Below are positions 44,559-53,729 of a stretch of 64,000 nucleotides of DNA, piece after piece. Each line of letters begins with the position of its first letter. The stretch's first letter is position 1. The notes below the pieces were generated by a model that was given only the letters and a program-made list of their open reading frames with translations, made no database searches and was not told the DNA's origin. The translations under genes were made by a program, and so were the position numbers. The DNA is from Rhodobacteraceae bacterium HIMB11 (GTDB taxonomy: Bacteria; Pseudomonadota; Alphaproteobacteria; Rhodobacterales; Rhodobacteraceae). Location of the stretch: NCBI GenBank assembly GCA_000472185.1, contig AVDB01000001.1, positions 372,001 to 436,000 of the forward strand, written 5' to 3'.

Positions 44559-46400
44559 TCATTCTTTGATTATACTTTTTATTTGCCGTTCAAAGTTTTT
44601 AACATTAATTTTCATCATATAATTTACCCAGATTGGATTGGCATTTTTTAAGATCCGTACCTCATCAACTAAGATCAAATAGAATTTCAGGTTGAGCAAT
44701 TGGACCAATGAAGAAAAGGAGTGTCGAAAATGTGAGGCTGTTGCAATCTTTATGACTTTTGCGTTTTTGTGCACGAATGCTGCGTTGGCAAAGCTTGCTC
44801 CTGCAAACGAACAGAATATCTCTGCATCTCTAACTAACGCGATTTGCTCTGTTACAGTGTGGTTGGCTCCGTCAATTAACAAAAAATCAGCCTTTAACAA
44901 TATTTCTTTAATTTTCTTTTCAGTTGATTTTTCTACTCCTCTGTTACCATTTCTGAAAAAGGCTACCCGCTTTCCTTTTACTATTGGTACATTGTTAGAA
45001 ATGGTACATTCACGTATTGCAGAAAAAATAGAAGGATGAACTATATTTTTAGGATTCGGATAGCTTGTAAAAGATGAATTAACATATTGTGTATTTGCCA
45101 TACCCAAATGAAATTCGCTGTTCACAGGTAATATTTCGTGCTTATCGCGTTTAAGAACGTAACTAAAAAGTTCTGATTGCCAAGGTTTTAAGTGTTCAGA
45201 ATTGGATGCAAAAGTTAACTTTTTATTCAACAAAGATTTTTTGTTCTGAAGTATAACACTACCTATCACTTCAAATAAAAAATGGTGATAGTTTTCGCCA
45301 TGTCCACTGAGCACAGTCCATTTCTTTTTTCTGACTTGTTCGTTAGCGGGTAAATCGATAACCCAACGATCGTCAAAATTAGATGTTATCAGTGAATTAA
45401 AAAATAAAGAGGAACGTATGTCATTTGGAAATTGCAGACTACTTGACGAAAATTGTTGCAAAAAGGGTTTACGATTTGCGATTACATCTTGTGCATGCAA
45501 AACAGCGGTAAAATTGCTTGCAAGGCATCTGAAATCTATATTTGGATGCAGTAAAATTTCATCGCAAAGGAAGTTGAAGGAAACTCTTCTTGCGGTGTCG
45601 ATATTTGCTTCATCAAACACGTGAATGTGTCCAGATACTTGTGTTTTAGGAGCGAGCACAACTTTTTTCTTTGGTTCTTTATTTTGCAAATATAATAGAG
45701 GGATTGTGTGCTTTTTTTTGCTCACTAAACTTTTTTGATTTTCGAGAATTATACGGTCATTTAAATTAGAAATACGAAAGTGCTCTGACGAGCAAATAGT
45801 GGTTTCTACAGAATTAGGTTTGCTGTGATCTATCAGGGAGATACCGTTTTGAAAATCGTGAAAATCACATATTAAATTTTGTTTCTCTCTGATCTCTATT
45901 GAAGTGGAGAAGCACTGCTTCCATTCAGATAAGTTTCTATTTTTAATTCGTCCCAATAAATATCGGGCCTCAGGATACATTTCTCTCAAACATAAATAGT
46001 TAAGTACTGCACCATACAACGTGCATATCATCCTGCTCATGGTACTATGAATTGCAAAATCCACGGAGAATAATCTAGTTGCTTTTTCAAAGTTAACAAA
46101 TCTTACGGAGGAATGAGAATGAGGTAAGACGCGATGTAGGCGACTAGGAGACGATGAGAAAGCTAATATTTCTCGCAAATAGATGTTTCGGTACCTTTTA
46201 AATATTGCTAATGTGATAACAATTATTGTTGATATAAACAGCCCCTTTACTAGAAGAATAAATTTTATAAAACAATGTTGAAATAGCGCCACGAATAAAT
46301 TAAATAATCGAAAGCTTCTCGATATAAATTTGACGTGGTCTAAACGTGATTTTGTATCGTTTCTTACTTTACTGATATTATTTTTTGACCAACTTTTCAA
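44559..46400 (-). CDS. GT61 (DUF563) family glycosyltransferase with long N-terminal region
   Basis: 613 aa, longer than ordinary GT61 proteins (~400 aa). The C-terminal half carries the DUF563 core: TVLSGHGENYHHFLFEVIGS near residue 365, RVAFFRNGNRGVEKSTEKK near 480 and LVRDAEIFCSFAGASFANAA near 540. The first ~90 residues include a hydrophobic helix (FILLVKGLFISTIIVITLAI), and the middle ~250 residues are unassigned. Transfers a sugar of unknown type, probably on the exported glycan given the exporter beside it. Confidence 0.82.
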   Translation of the reverse strand: MKSWSKNNISKVRNDTKSRLDHVKFISRSFRLFNLFVALFQHCFIKFILLVKGLFISTIIVITLAIFKRYRNIYLREILAFSSSPSRLHRVLPHSHSSVRFVNFEKATRLFSVDFAIHSTMSRMICTLYGAVLNYLCLREMYPEARYLLGRIKNRNLSEWKQCFSTSIEIREKQNLICDFHDFQNGISLIDHSKPNSVETTICSSEHFRISNLNDRIILENQKSLVSKKKHTIPLLYLQNKEPKKKVVLAPKTQVSGHIHVFDEANIDTARRVSFNFLCDEILLHPNIDFRCLASNFTAVLHAQDVIANRKPFLQQFSSSSLQFPNDIRSSLFFNSLITSNFDDRWVIDLPANEQVRKKKWTVLSGHGENYHHFLFEVIGSVILQNKKSLLNKKLTFASNSEHLKPWQSELFSYVLKRDKHEILPVNSEFHLGMANTQYVNSSFTSYPNPKNIVHPSIFSAIRECTISNNVPIVKGKRVAFFRNGNRGVEKSTEKKIKEILLKADFLLIDGANHTVTEQIALVRDAEIFCSFAGASFANAAFVHKNAKVIKIATASHFRHSFSSLVQLLNLKFYLILVDEVRILKNANPIWVNYMMKINVKNFERQIKSIIKE

Positions 46401-46443
46401 TCGTGTATCCTAAGTTTAACTTAAAGCAATATGACTATGCGAT

Positions 46444-47265
46444 TTATTTCAAGCGCGCTTCAACCCAATTTTCGTAACTAGGAGATGGGCGCCACCGATA
46501 ACCTAAATAATCGAAAGCTCCCGGATCTAAATCTAACTCAGAGTGCAGGTGATTTTGTATCATTGTCGGAATATCTAGCTGCTGAGCAAAAAATGGTTTC
46601 CCGACTACGTGATTGATCCCGCGGCGTTTTTGATTATGAGTTGAGTTTTTACCCGAGGCGTGAAACAACATTGCATCGAGAATAATCACGTCTCCTGCTT
46701 TGCATTCAATGTCAATTGCATATTTATCGATAAATTTCTCTGATGGAAATTCTTCGATCAAATGTGTACCAGGTAAAACACGAGTCGCTCCATTCGATCG
46801 TGTAAAATCATCCAAGCAAAACAGAAAATTTAAAGCTAAGGGTATACTGGACGTAAAATGTTGATAATTCAAATCCCTGTGCCAATTTGATTGGAATTGA
46901 GGGGTGTCAGGCGCATTAATCACACCATTCTGCATTAACAATACTATGTTTTTCCCAAGCACTTCTCTGCAAAAAGAAACTACGGTATCGTTCAAGGCTA
47001 GCTGTATGAAGCTTTCATCATAGGCAAGTGGACAACGTACGTTATTAGCGTCCTTATCAAAACAAATACCTTTTTGAGCAAGTTTATGGTCTATTTTCAG
47101 TTTCACATCATCAAGATTTTCCGACAACCGCGCGCAGTCACCTCGATTGAGTACATCTTTTAAAACGGTATAGCCATTGCGTTTGATTTCTTCTATTTCG
47201 AGTGCAAAAGGTGATACCAAATTAGTAGTTTTATCTACGCCATAGTTTGTCATGCTGCTCTCCAT
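46444..47265 (-). CDS. phytanoyl-CoA dioxygenase (PhyH) family 2OG-Fe(II) enzyme
   Basis: 273 aa. The iron triad is visible: SNWHRDLNYQHF (HxD) near residue 133 and DAMLFHASGKNSTHNQKRRG (distal His, then Arg for 2-oxoglutarate) near 205. INRVLPGTHLIEEFPS-like RVLPGTHLI is typical of PhyH. Members in glycan and secondary-metabolite loci hydroxylate or oxidise small substrates; the substrate here is unknown. The upstream start has MESSMTN; initiation at the second Met is possible. Confidence 0.88.
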   Translation of the reverse strand: MESSMTNYGVDKTTNLVSPFALEIEEIKRNGYTVLKDVLNRGDCARLSENLDDVKLKIDHKLAQKGICFDKDANNVRCPLAYDESFIQLALNDTVVSFCREVLGKNIVLLMQNGVINAPDTPQFQSNWHRDLNYQHFTSSIPLALNFLFCLDDFTRSNGATRVLPGTHLIEEFPSEKFIDKYAIDIECKAGDVIILDAMLFHASGKNSTHNQKRRGINHVVGKPFFAQQLDIPTMIQNHLHSELDLDPGAFDYLGYRWRPSPSYENWVEARLK

Positions 47266-47403
47266 CTGCCGTGTTTAATAATGTTCGTATTGAATATTTA
47301 TTTTATTGTCCACTGTTAGATCTCATATAGAGACTTTACAGACCATCTAAATTATCGTAGGTGAGAACTCTACTCCTTCAAGTATGGACTAAATTTTTCA
47401 ACA

Positions 47404-48453
47404 ATGCGACTTTTGATTACTGGTGGTGCGGGTTTCATAGGCTCTGCAGTCGTACGTCTAGCAGTGACTAGGGGGTTTGAGGTAATCAATGTAGATGCAC
47501 TCACTTACGCAGGCTCGTTGAGCAATATCGAGACAGTTTCAGAACATAGAAATTATAGTTTTGTTCAGGCCGACATTCGTGACCGTAAATACCTCGATGA
47601 AATCTTATCTAAATTCAAACCTGACGCAATCTTACATCTCGCAGCCGAGACGCATGTAGACCGATCAATCGACGACCCCAGTGCTTTTGTTGAGACAAAT
47701 ATTGGGGGTACTTTTAACCTGCTCGATGCGGCGCTCTCCAATTGGATTAGCAGGGGACGACCTGAAAATTTTCGCTTCCACCATATAAGCACAGACGAAG
47801 TATTTGGAAGTCTGCCCGCTGATCGTGAAATAAAATTCACTGAGGAAACGCCTTATGGCCCTCGGAGCCCATATGCGGCCTCCAAGGCAAGCTCGGACCA
47901 TTTGGTTCGAGCCTGGCATGAGACCTACGGCCTGCCGGTCCTCCTCTCAAACTGTTCAAACAACTATGGACCATATCAATTTCCAGAAAAACTCATTCCA
48001 CTTATGCTTCTGAGTGCATTGTCTTGGAAGCCGCTGACCATTTATGGAGATGGAGGTAACGTCCGGGATTGGTTGCATGTCGAGGATCATGCAAGTGCGC
48101 TGCTGCACATCCTGCGGAAAGGTCAGATTGGCCGCAGTTACAACGTGGGAGGAGGAAACGAGCAAACTAACTTGGAGATTGTCTCAAAATTATGTTTGAT
48201 TTTAGATCGCCTTAAGCCGAGCGAGCGCGGGCCCTATTCAGACTTAATCACCTTTGTCAAAGATCGACCTGGGCACGATCAGCGATATGCAATCGACCCG
48301 TCGCGATTGGAGAACGAGTTGTCTTGGCGACCCACATTTACAATTGACGCGGGCCTAGAACACACTAGCAGATGGTACCTGGAGAACGGGGATTGGTGGC
48401 GACCGCTCGTCGCGCGCCCAGATTTTGGGGAGCGGCTGGGAATTTACCTGTGA
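47404..48453 (+). CDS. rmlB: dTDP-glucose 4,6-dehydratase
   Basis: 349 aa extended SDR. NAD site LLITGGAGFIGSAVVRLA, LHLAAETHVDRSI, active-site STDEVFGSL (Thr-Asp-Glu) near residue 135, YAASKASSDHLV, and NNYGPYQFPEKLIPL. It makes dTDP-4-keto-6-deoxyglucose. No rmlC or rmlD is present in the window, so the product most likely feeds the ketoisomerase/aminotransferase pair at 33.5-35.0 kb and not rhamnose. Higher GC than the AT-rich genes to the left. Confidence 0.94.
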   Translation: MRLLITGGAGFIGSAVVRLAVTRGFEVINVDALTYAGSLSNIETVSEHRNYSFVQADIRDRKYLDEILSKFKPDAILHLAAETHVDRSIDDPSAFVETNIGGTFNLLDAALSNWISRGRPENFRFHHISTDEVFGSLPADREIKFTEETPYGPRSPYAASKASSDHLVRAWHETYGLPVLLSNCSNNYGPYQFPEKLIPLMLLSALSWKPLTIYGDGGNVRDWLHVEDHASALLHILRKGQIGRSYNVGGGNEQTNLEIVSKLCLILDRLKPSERGPYSDLITFVKDRPGHDQRYAIDPSRLENELSWRPTFTIDAGLEHTSRWYLENGDWWRPLVARPDFGERLGIYL

Positions 48454-48544
48454 TAGTCGAGTTCTTGAATAAATTTAGAATTTGAATAATTCGTAGCAGC
48501 CTCTGCAAGATCATGAACTACTTGAAATATGAATTGAGATCCAG

Positions 48545-49423
48545 ATGACCAAACAACGTAAAGGCATTATTCTAGCGGGCGGTACGGGGACACGTCTCTT
48601 CCCAGTTACGTTGGGGATCTCAAAACAACTCGTCCCAGTCTATGACAAGCCGATGATTTATTATCCGCTCTCAGTGCTTATGTTGTCTGGCATTAAAGAG
48701 ATTTTGATAATCACAACGCCGGTTGATCACGCGCAGTTTGTTCGTGTGCTAGGCGACGGCAGTCAATGGGGAATTTCCCTGCAATTTGCAATCCAAGAAA
48801 CGCCCGATGGCTTGCCTCAGGCGTATCTTATCGGAGAGCAATTCCTAGATGGCGCGCCGTCGGCTCTCATTTTGGGTGACAATATATTCTATGGCAATGG
48901 GCTTGTAGAACTCCTCAAGAATGCCGACGGGCATGCACTTGGGGTAACCGTTTTTGGTTATCGTGTCCGCGACCCGGAGCGATATGGCGTATTTGGATTT
49001 GACGACCATGGTAAAGTCGTATCGATCGTGGAAAAGCCAAGTAAACCCGGTTCAAACTATGCCATTACTGGGCTTTATTTTGCTGATGAAACTGCGCCTG
49101 ACCGATCCCGCGACATACGTCCCTCGGCGCGCGGTGAACTGGAAATCACTAGCCTCCTTAATAGCTACTTGGAGGAGGGAGTGCTAAATGTCGAGCTTAT
49201 GGGGCGGGGCTTCAGTTGGCTTGATACTGGCACTCACGCGTCTTTACTGAATGCGTCTAACTTTGTGAAGACGATGACTGAGCGCCAAGGCTTACAGGTG
49301 GGTTCCCCAGACGAAGTCGCTTTTCATCAGAATTGGATATCGCGCGAGGACCTCCTCCGGCGCGCAAAAAAGTTTGATAAGAACTACTATGGAAAATATC
49401 TCAAGCAGATTGCGCAAGGATAA
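48545..49423 (+). CDS. rmlA: glucose-1-phosphate thymidylyltransferase
   Basis: 292 aa. GIILAGGTGTRLFPVTLGIS then KQLVPVYDKPMIYYPLSVLM is the full RmlA signature, with LGDNIFYGNGL (metal Asp), VEKPSKPGSNYAITGLYFAD, and RGFSWLDTGTHASLL at the end. Catalyses the first step of the dTDP-sugar branch. Follows rmlB after 91 bases on the same strand. Confidence 0.95.
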   Translation: MTKQRKGIILAGGTGTRLFPVTLGISKQLVPVYDKPMIYYPLSVLMLSGIKEILIITTPVDHAQFVRVLGDGSQWGISLQFAIQETPDGLPQAYLIGEQFLDGAPSALILGDNIFYGNGLVELLKNADGHALGVTVFGYRVRDPERYGVFGFDDHGKVVSIVEKPSKPGSNYAITGLYFADETAPDRSRDIRPSARGELEITSLLNSYLEEGVLNVELMGRGFSWLDTGTHASLLNASNFVKTMTERQGLQVGSPDEVAFHQNWISREDLLRRAKKFDKNYYGKYLKQIAQG

Positions 49424-49450
49424 TGATGCCTCTTTTTGGCGATAGGGTAT

Positions 49451-49575
49451 TTATTCTCGTGAGTAGCCTGAGAGGGCAAATACGCTCAAGGCGATAAAAA
49501 TATAATTGAATGCCTCGTAGCCGATAAAACTGTCGAATGCCATCGCCGCAGTCCACAGAATCGACAGGCTCAAAG
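49451..49575 (-). pseudogene. C-terminal fragment of an O-antigen ligase/polymerase-like membrane protein
   Basis: About 40 codons reading SLSILWTAAMAFDSFIGYEA then FNYIFIALSVFALSGYSRE and stop. The hydrophobic pattern and the FDSFIGYE turn are like the last helices of polysaccharide ligases/polymerases in this order. Nothing recognisable precedes it, so it is a stub left by rearrangement. Short, so the identification is tentative. Confidence 0.4.
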
Positions 49576-49645
49576 TGGATAATTTATGAGTTAATAAAAT
49601 TTATTGTACCTCATATCATGTAAAACAATTGATGCTTTATGAGTG

Positions 49646-50170
49646 TTATTTCCAAATATTATGCTGTGAAAACCGCAAATACCTCGAAACAGTACTCGGA
49701 TTTGACCACCCGCCTGCGCGCATGATCGCCGCTAAGTCATAACCTTTGATCAATAAATCTTGCGCGGCTCCGACCCTGAGGGAATGCCCAGAAACATCCA
49801 CATCACTCGGCTTCGTCGTTTTTTTAACTCTGATTAAACCCTTTTTGATTATTTCATTTACGCTGCGACCACATATTGCACGATTTAGGCATTTCTCGTG
49901 ATTTATAGCGCAAAATAAAGGCTCTATGCTTTGTGGCTTTTTGTTTAGCCATTTGCGCACTAACTTGGCGCTTCGCAACGACCCAAATACAAGCCGACCA
50001 TCTCCATACTGATCAGTCTTACTCCGCTTGATTATTCCACGCAGTGAGCCATCGGAGTTAAATGTGAGGTCACTGGCTTGCAGTGCTATTAGTTCAGAAC
50101 GCCTCGCCAGAAAATCATAGCCTAGTGACAGTAGGGCACGATTGCGAATGCCCGTAATACTATCCGGCTG
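49646..50170 (-). pseudogene. tyrosine recombinase (phage-type integrase), catalytic domain only
   Basis: The open frame covers the whole catalytic domain but has no core-binding domain and no good start codon. Visible: GIRNRALLSLGYDFLARRSE (first Arg), IKRSKTDQYGDGRL (Lys), SGHSLRVGAAQDLLIKGY (HxxR), GGWSNPSTVSRYLRF (Trp in the H/W position, then the Tyr nucleophile). All catalytic residues survive, but the N-terminal half is cut off at about 50160, where an unrelated GC-rich gene begins. Probably inactive on its own. Confidence 0.8.
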
Positions 50171-50659
50171 CTACTCGCAGATGAGTGCCCCGAATATTAC
50201 GACGCGTTGCTGTCTGAGTATTATGAGGACCTGAAGCCGGTAGGCGTCTTGGAGAGGCGTCAAATTGAACTCATCGTCCGGTGCGACCTAGATATAGACC
50301 GCCAGCTGCGCATAATTGCCCAGCACCTAAACCCTCTCGACGAGGAGGAGACGCGGGGGTCACGACTGGTGGCGGAGTGGTATAAGCGGGCGCTTATGCA
50401 CCCAAACGCCTACGATCAGGAAGAGGACGAATTCATCACGCCCACGACCCAGCACCTCCCAGTGGGTGACCCGCGGCTGACGCCGCTAATTGCAGTCCGC
50501 TATGCAAAGCGGAGTGAATTGATGTCCATCCACCAACGGGAGCTTGCAAGCGCGGAGCGGCGCCGGCGCCAAGCAGTGGAATTGCTGTTTAGAATGCAGG
50601 ACCGAAGACGCGCGCGTGCGGTACTGGAGGCGCAGGTATTGGATCCTGTAGATGACTGA
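50162..50659 (+). pseudogene. N-terminally truncated gene of unknown function
   Basis: The frame is open from the junction and reads IRLLLADECPEYYDALLSEY before the first usable start (TTG at 50207). It then gives a charged helical protein (GVLERRQIELIVRCDLDIDR, later RELASAERRRRQAVELLFRM). The ADE.P..YDALL...Y.DLKPVG.LE pattern resembles a family of short proteins often found near mobile elements in Alphaproteobacteria, which normally has an N-terminal part. So it is probably a 5'-truncated remnant; function unknown. GC-rich compared with flanks. Confidence 0.5.
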
Positions 50660-51092
50660 TCGGCCGGCCAATGCCCACCGGCACGGGGCGCAGGCAAAAC
50701 CCCCTCAAAGTCACATTTACCTCCACTTGGAGTGTATCTTAGGCCGCAGCCCCACGCACTTTGACCTACTGGATCCGCCCCCCGAGCTCGCCGCAGCGCT
50801 ATACCTCGCCGATTGCGAGGCGCGGCTTGACCGCGCGCACGCACACTACGTCGCAGTTCAGGAGGTGCACAGGTGTGATGACCTCGATCACCTGCAGGAC
50901 CAATTGGATGACATGGTTCACTTCACTTGGATAGATGATCCCCTAAAGCGCGAGGCGGCGCAGCGTATCATGCGCCTCGAGCGTTACTTAAAATACTACG
51001 CCAATCAAAAAAAGCGTCTGGCGGGGCGCTACCTCCGCGACGCACAGTCGAAGCGCGACCGCGCACTTACTGAGTACATGAGGTATGTATAA
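50652..51092 (+). CDS. small helical protein of unknown function
   Basis: 146 aa, overlapping the previous frame by 8 bases. Highly charged, Ala/Arg/Asp-rich and predicted helical (ELAAALYLADCEARLDRAHA, then RIMRLERYLKYYANQKKRLA). No signal peptide or membrane segment. I do not recognise it. It shares GC-rich composition with the preceding remnant and was probably carried in with it. Confidence 0.5.
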   Translation: MTDRPANAHRHGAQAKPPQSHIYLHLECILGRSPTHFDLLDPPPELAAALYLADCEARLDRAHAHYVAVQEVHRCDDLDHLQDQLDDMVHFTWIDDPLKREAAQRIMRLERYLKYYANQKKRLAGRYLRDAQSKRDRALTEYMRYV

Positions 51093-51190
51093 AATACGTT
51101 TTACCGAAATAGATTAAAATTCAACTATAGGTTGTGAGGTGCGTTTGGTTGAGTTTTATGCCATTCACCTCAGGGGGGAAACCTAAAGAA

Positions 51191-51234
51191 TTTCTGGGGC
51201 TTGTGTGTTCCCATAAGGGCTAGGATTCTGGCAG
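51191..51234 (+). repeat. recurrent upstream element, copy 1
   Basis: Contains gttcccataagggc then taggattctggcag, preceded by tttctggggcttg. It aligns with copies at 51963, 53594 and 55629. It lies about 90 bases before the antitoxin gene. Confidence 0.55.
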
Positions 51235-51278
51235 GTAAGCTACAGATACTGGCATTTGATTTTCCCACTCAAGCGCGT

Positions 51279-51294
51279 TATAACAATTGTTATA
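51279..51294. promoter_or_regulatory. palindromic operator candidate of the AbrB/Doc operon
   Basis: TATAACAATTGTTATA is a perfect 16-bp palindrome 28 bases upstream of the antitoxin ATG, overlapping a TATACA -10-like sequence. AbrB-type antitoxins commonly autorepress through such sites; binding here is inferred. Confidence 0.6.
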
Positions 51295-51322
51295 CAATTT
51301 GACGACATTCGGATGAAACTTA

Positions 51323-51547
51323 ATGACTGCGCTTAAAATCACATCTGTTGGTAATTCCGCCGGCGTCCTTCTGCCCAAAGAACTTTTGACCAAACTCCGG
51401 GTCGATAAAGGGGACGTCTTGCATGTTATTGAAACCGAGAACGGAATAGAGCTTACCCCCTATGACCCTGAATTTGATGCGCAGCTGGCGGTTGCGGAAG
51501 ACATCATGCGCGAAGATCGAGACATCTTGCGAAAACTGGCGAAATGA
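51323..51547 (+). CDS. AbrB/MazE-family antitoxin
   Basis: 74 aa. The N-terminal swapped-hairpin DNA-binding domain reads LKITSVGNSAGVLLPKELLT then LRVDKGDVLHV, the standard SpoVT/AbrB pattern. The C-terminus AVAEDIMREDRDILRKLAK is an acidic/basic helix that would bind and neutralise the toxin. Its stop overlaps the toxin start by ATGA. Confidence 0.9.
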   Translation: MTALKITSVGNSAGVLLPKELLTKLRVDKGDVLHVIETENGIELTPYDPEFDAQLAVAEDIMREDRDILRKLAK

Positions 51548-51942
51548 CAGAGCCAATTTGGATCAATTTACGCGTCATTAAGGCCTTTCACGACCGACAA
51601 ATTAATGAGCATGGCGGCCTACCGGGGTTTCGTGATGAGGGATTACTTTTATCTGCCTTATCTAGACCCGAGAATGCCTTTCATTACTCTGACCCAAAAC
51701 CAAATGTGGCCGAACTCGCCGCTGCATACGGGTTTGGGCTTGCAAAAAATCATCCGTTCAATGACGCGAATAAGCGCACTGCACTCATCGCAATACGCCT
51801 GTTTCTAAAGCTAAATGGATATGATTTAGCGGTCTCACCTGAAGACAAGTATACGACGATCATACGCTTAGCTGCGAGCGAAATCAGCGAAGATGAACTC
51901 GCGCAGTGGATTAGGAAAAACCTGGAAGAGATTAAAAGTTAA
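51544..51942 (+). CDS. doc: Doc-type toxin (Fic fold)
   Basis: 132 aa. The Fic core motif reads HPFNDANKRTA near residue 74, with Lys in the position where AMP-transferring Fic proteins have Gly. This is the Doc form, known to phosphorylate EF-Tu. The flap-like GLPGFRDEGLLLSALSRPEN is also typical of Doc. With the antitoxin it forms a complete type II toxin-antitoxin pair within the glycan locus. Confidence 0.92.
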   Translation: MTEPIWINLRVIKAFHDRQINEHGGLPGFRDEGLLLSALSRPENAFHYSDPKPNVAELAAAYGFGLAKNHPFNDANKRTALIAIRLFLKLNGYDLAVSPEDKYTTIIRLAASEISEDELAQWIRKNLEEIKS

Positions 51943-51962
51943 TCTCAAGTAATAGTTATTAT

Positions 51963-52000
51963 TTCTGAGGCTTGGGGCTTCCGATAAGCCGTGTATTCAA
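51963..52000 (+). repeat. recurrent upstream element, copy 2
   Basis: tttctgaggcttggggcttc followed by cgataagccgtgtattc; aligns with copy 1 over about 35 bases. It lies about 125 bases before manC. Confidence 0.55.
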
Positions 52001-52123
52001 TGATCAATATCTCATTAGAACATTTTTGAATTATTGACGATATAGTGTAAACTGGTTGCTATTCTGGAAGCTTTGTTTCATTCGGGTAAAAGCTTCTGAA
52101 ATCAAGATAGTTTGAAGGTGAGT

Positions 52124-53557
52124 ATGGCAAAAGTTTACCCAGTTCTTTTGGCTGGAGGGTCTGGTACGCGGCTTTGGCCTTTATCGCGTAAATCCTACCC
52201 AAAGCAGTTCAGTAAGCTTGTTGGTGAGACAACTTTGTTTCAAGAGTGCGCACGACGTCTCACGACATCTAATGACGTTGAATTTGCGCAGCACATTACT
52301 TTAACGAACGCTGATTTTCGCTTCATCATAGGCGAGCAGTTGCAGGAAGTTGGAATTGACCCGGGTCCCATCTTAATCGAACCTGAAGCAAAAAATACAG
52401 CCGCTGCAATTCTTGCAGCTAGCATCTTTGCTCGATCCAAGGATGAAGATGCTATTTTACTCGTCGCACCTTCGGATCATCTTATTCCTGACAAAGCAGA
52501 ATTTCATCGAGCCATCGTGTTCGGATTGCCTCACGTTCTAAATGGGCAACTGGTGACTTTTGGAATTAAGCCAACGCACCCCGAAACTGGGTATGGTTAC
52601 CTTAAGATGGGTTGCGATGCTCTTGACTGGTTTGGAACAGCGCGCGTTGAGAAGTTTATTGAGAAACCAAATTTTGAAAATGCTCAGCAAATGCTCGATG
52701 CTGGTGTCTACCTATGGAACGCGGGAATATTCTTATTTCGTGCGAGCGATATAATCGACGCATTTAAAAATTATGCGCCAAAGACACTTGAGTTGGTCGA
52801 GCGGGCAGTTACTGAAGCCACCATAGATCTGGGATTTCTGCGCCTCTCATCGGAGCCGTGGTCAGATATTGACGATATCAGTATAGATTATGCGATCATG
52901 GAAAAGGCAGCAAACTTAGTGGCAGTCCCATATAATTCTAAATGGTCTGACCTTGGGGGTTGGGATGCTGTGTGGCAGGATGCCATTAAAGACCAATCAG
53001 GCAACGTTACGACACAGACCGCGCACGCGGTAGACTGCAGTAATAGTCTCCTCCGCGCAGAGAGTAGCAGCCAGCAGCTTGTTGGCATTGGTCTTGATGA
53101 CATAATTGCGGTTGCGATGCCTGATGCGGTCCTTGTTGCTCACAAAGAGCGGGCGCAAGACGTGAAGCGGGCCGTTTCACTCCTAAAATCACAAGGTGTA
53201 AGTCAAGCTGAAGAATTGCCTAGAGACCATCGTCCCTGGGGCTGGTTTGAGAGTTTAACTGTCGGAGAGGGTTTTCAAGTGAAGCGTATTCATGTGAAGC
53301 CAGGTGCTGCATTAAGTTTGCAGAGCCATAATCATCGATCTGAGCATTGGGTCGTCGTTGAGGGTGCTGCAAAGGTTACGATTGACGACAAAGTCCAGAC
53401 CGTGACCGAAGGTCAGTCGGTTTATGTACCGTTGGGTTCCAGGCACCGATTGGAAAACCCTGGTAAGTATCCAATGGTATTGATTGAAGTGCAGATTGGG
53501 AATTATTTAGGTGAGGATGACATCGTCCGATTTGAAGATCTTTACGCCCGACCCTGA
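52124..53557 (+). CDS. manC: mannose-1-phosphate guanylyltransferase / mannose-6-phosphate isomerase
   Basis: 477 aa bifunctional enzyme from the ATG at 52124; GAAGGTGAG is the ribosome site and an upstream in-frame TTG would contain it. N-terminal domain: VLLAGGSGTRLWPLSRKSYP KQF signature, EPEAKNTAAAI, APSDHLIPD, GYGYLK and EKPNFENA. C-terminal cupin (isomerase) begins at HRPWGWFESLTVGEGFQVKR, with LSLQSHNHRSEHWVVVEGAA. With ManB (12.6 kb) it completes GDP-mannose synthesis from fructose-6-P. Confidence 0.95.
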   Translation: MAKVYPVLLAGGSGTRLWPLSRKSYPKQFSKLVGETTLFQECARRLTTSNDVEFAQHITLTNADFRFIIGEQLQEVGIDPGPILIEPEAKNTAAAILAASIFARSKDEDAILLVAPSDHLIPDKAEFHRAIVFGLPHVLNGQLVTFGIKPTHPETGYGYLKMGCDALDWFGTARVEKFIEKPNFENAQQMLDAGVYLWNAGIFLFRASDIIDAFKNYAPKTLELVERAVTEATIDLGFLRLSSEPWSDIDDISIDYAIMEKAANLVAVPYNSKWSDLGGWDAVWQDAIKDQSGNVTTQTAHAVDCSNSLLRAESSSQQLVGIGLDDIIAVAMPDAVLVAHKERAQDVKRAVSLLKSQGVSQAEELPRDHRPWGWFESLTVGEGFQVKRIHVKPGAALSLQSHNHRSEHWVVVEGAAKVTIDDKVQTVTEGQSVYVPLGSRHRLENPGKYPMVLIEVQIGNYLGEDDIVRFEDLYARP

Positions 53558-53593
53558 CATCAAGTTTATATATTTAATATCAGTTTACTATGG

Positions 53594-53620
53594 GTTCCGA
53601 TAAGGGCCTGGGTTCAGGCA
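53594..53620 (+). repeat. recurrent upstream element, copy 3
   Basis: gttccgataagggc then ctgggttcaggca, about 110 bases before galE. This copy is part of a longer homology with 55629 onward. Confidence 0.6.
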
Positions 53621-53729
53621 TTAATGTTAGACTTTATCATTCCGCTATGGCCCTGTATGCGTTATACTAATTTTGCAATGTGCGGTATAGGACGACAGCT
53701 GATCTTTCGAATGTGGTCTTTTTCAATTT

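Noticed and set aside
47404-49423. Rhamnose pathway
   Set aside because: Only rmlA and rmlB are present; rmlC and rmlD are missing from the window, while 3-amino-sugar genes are present.
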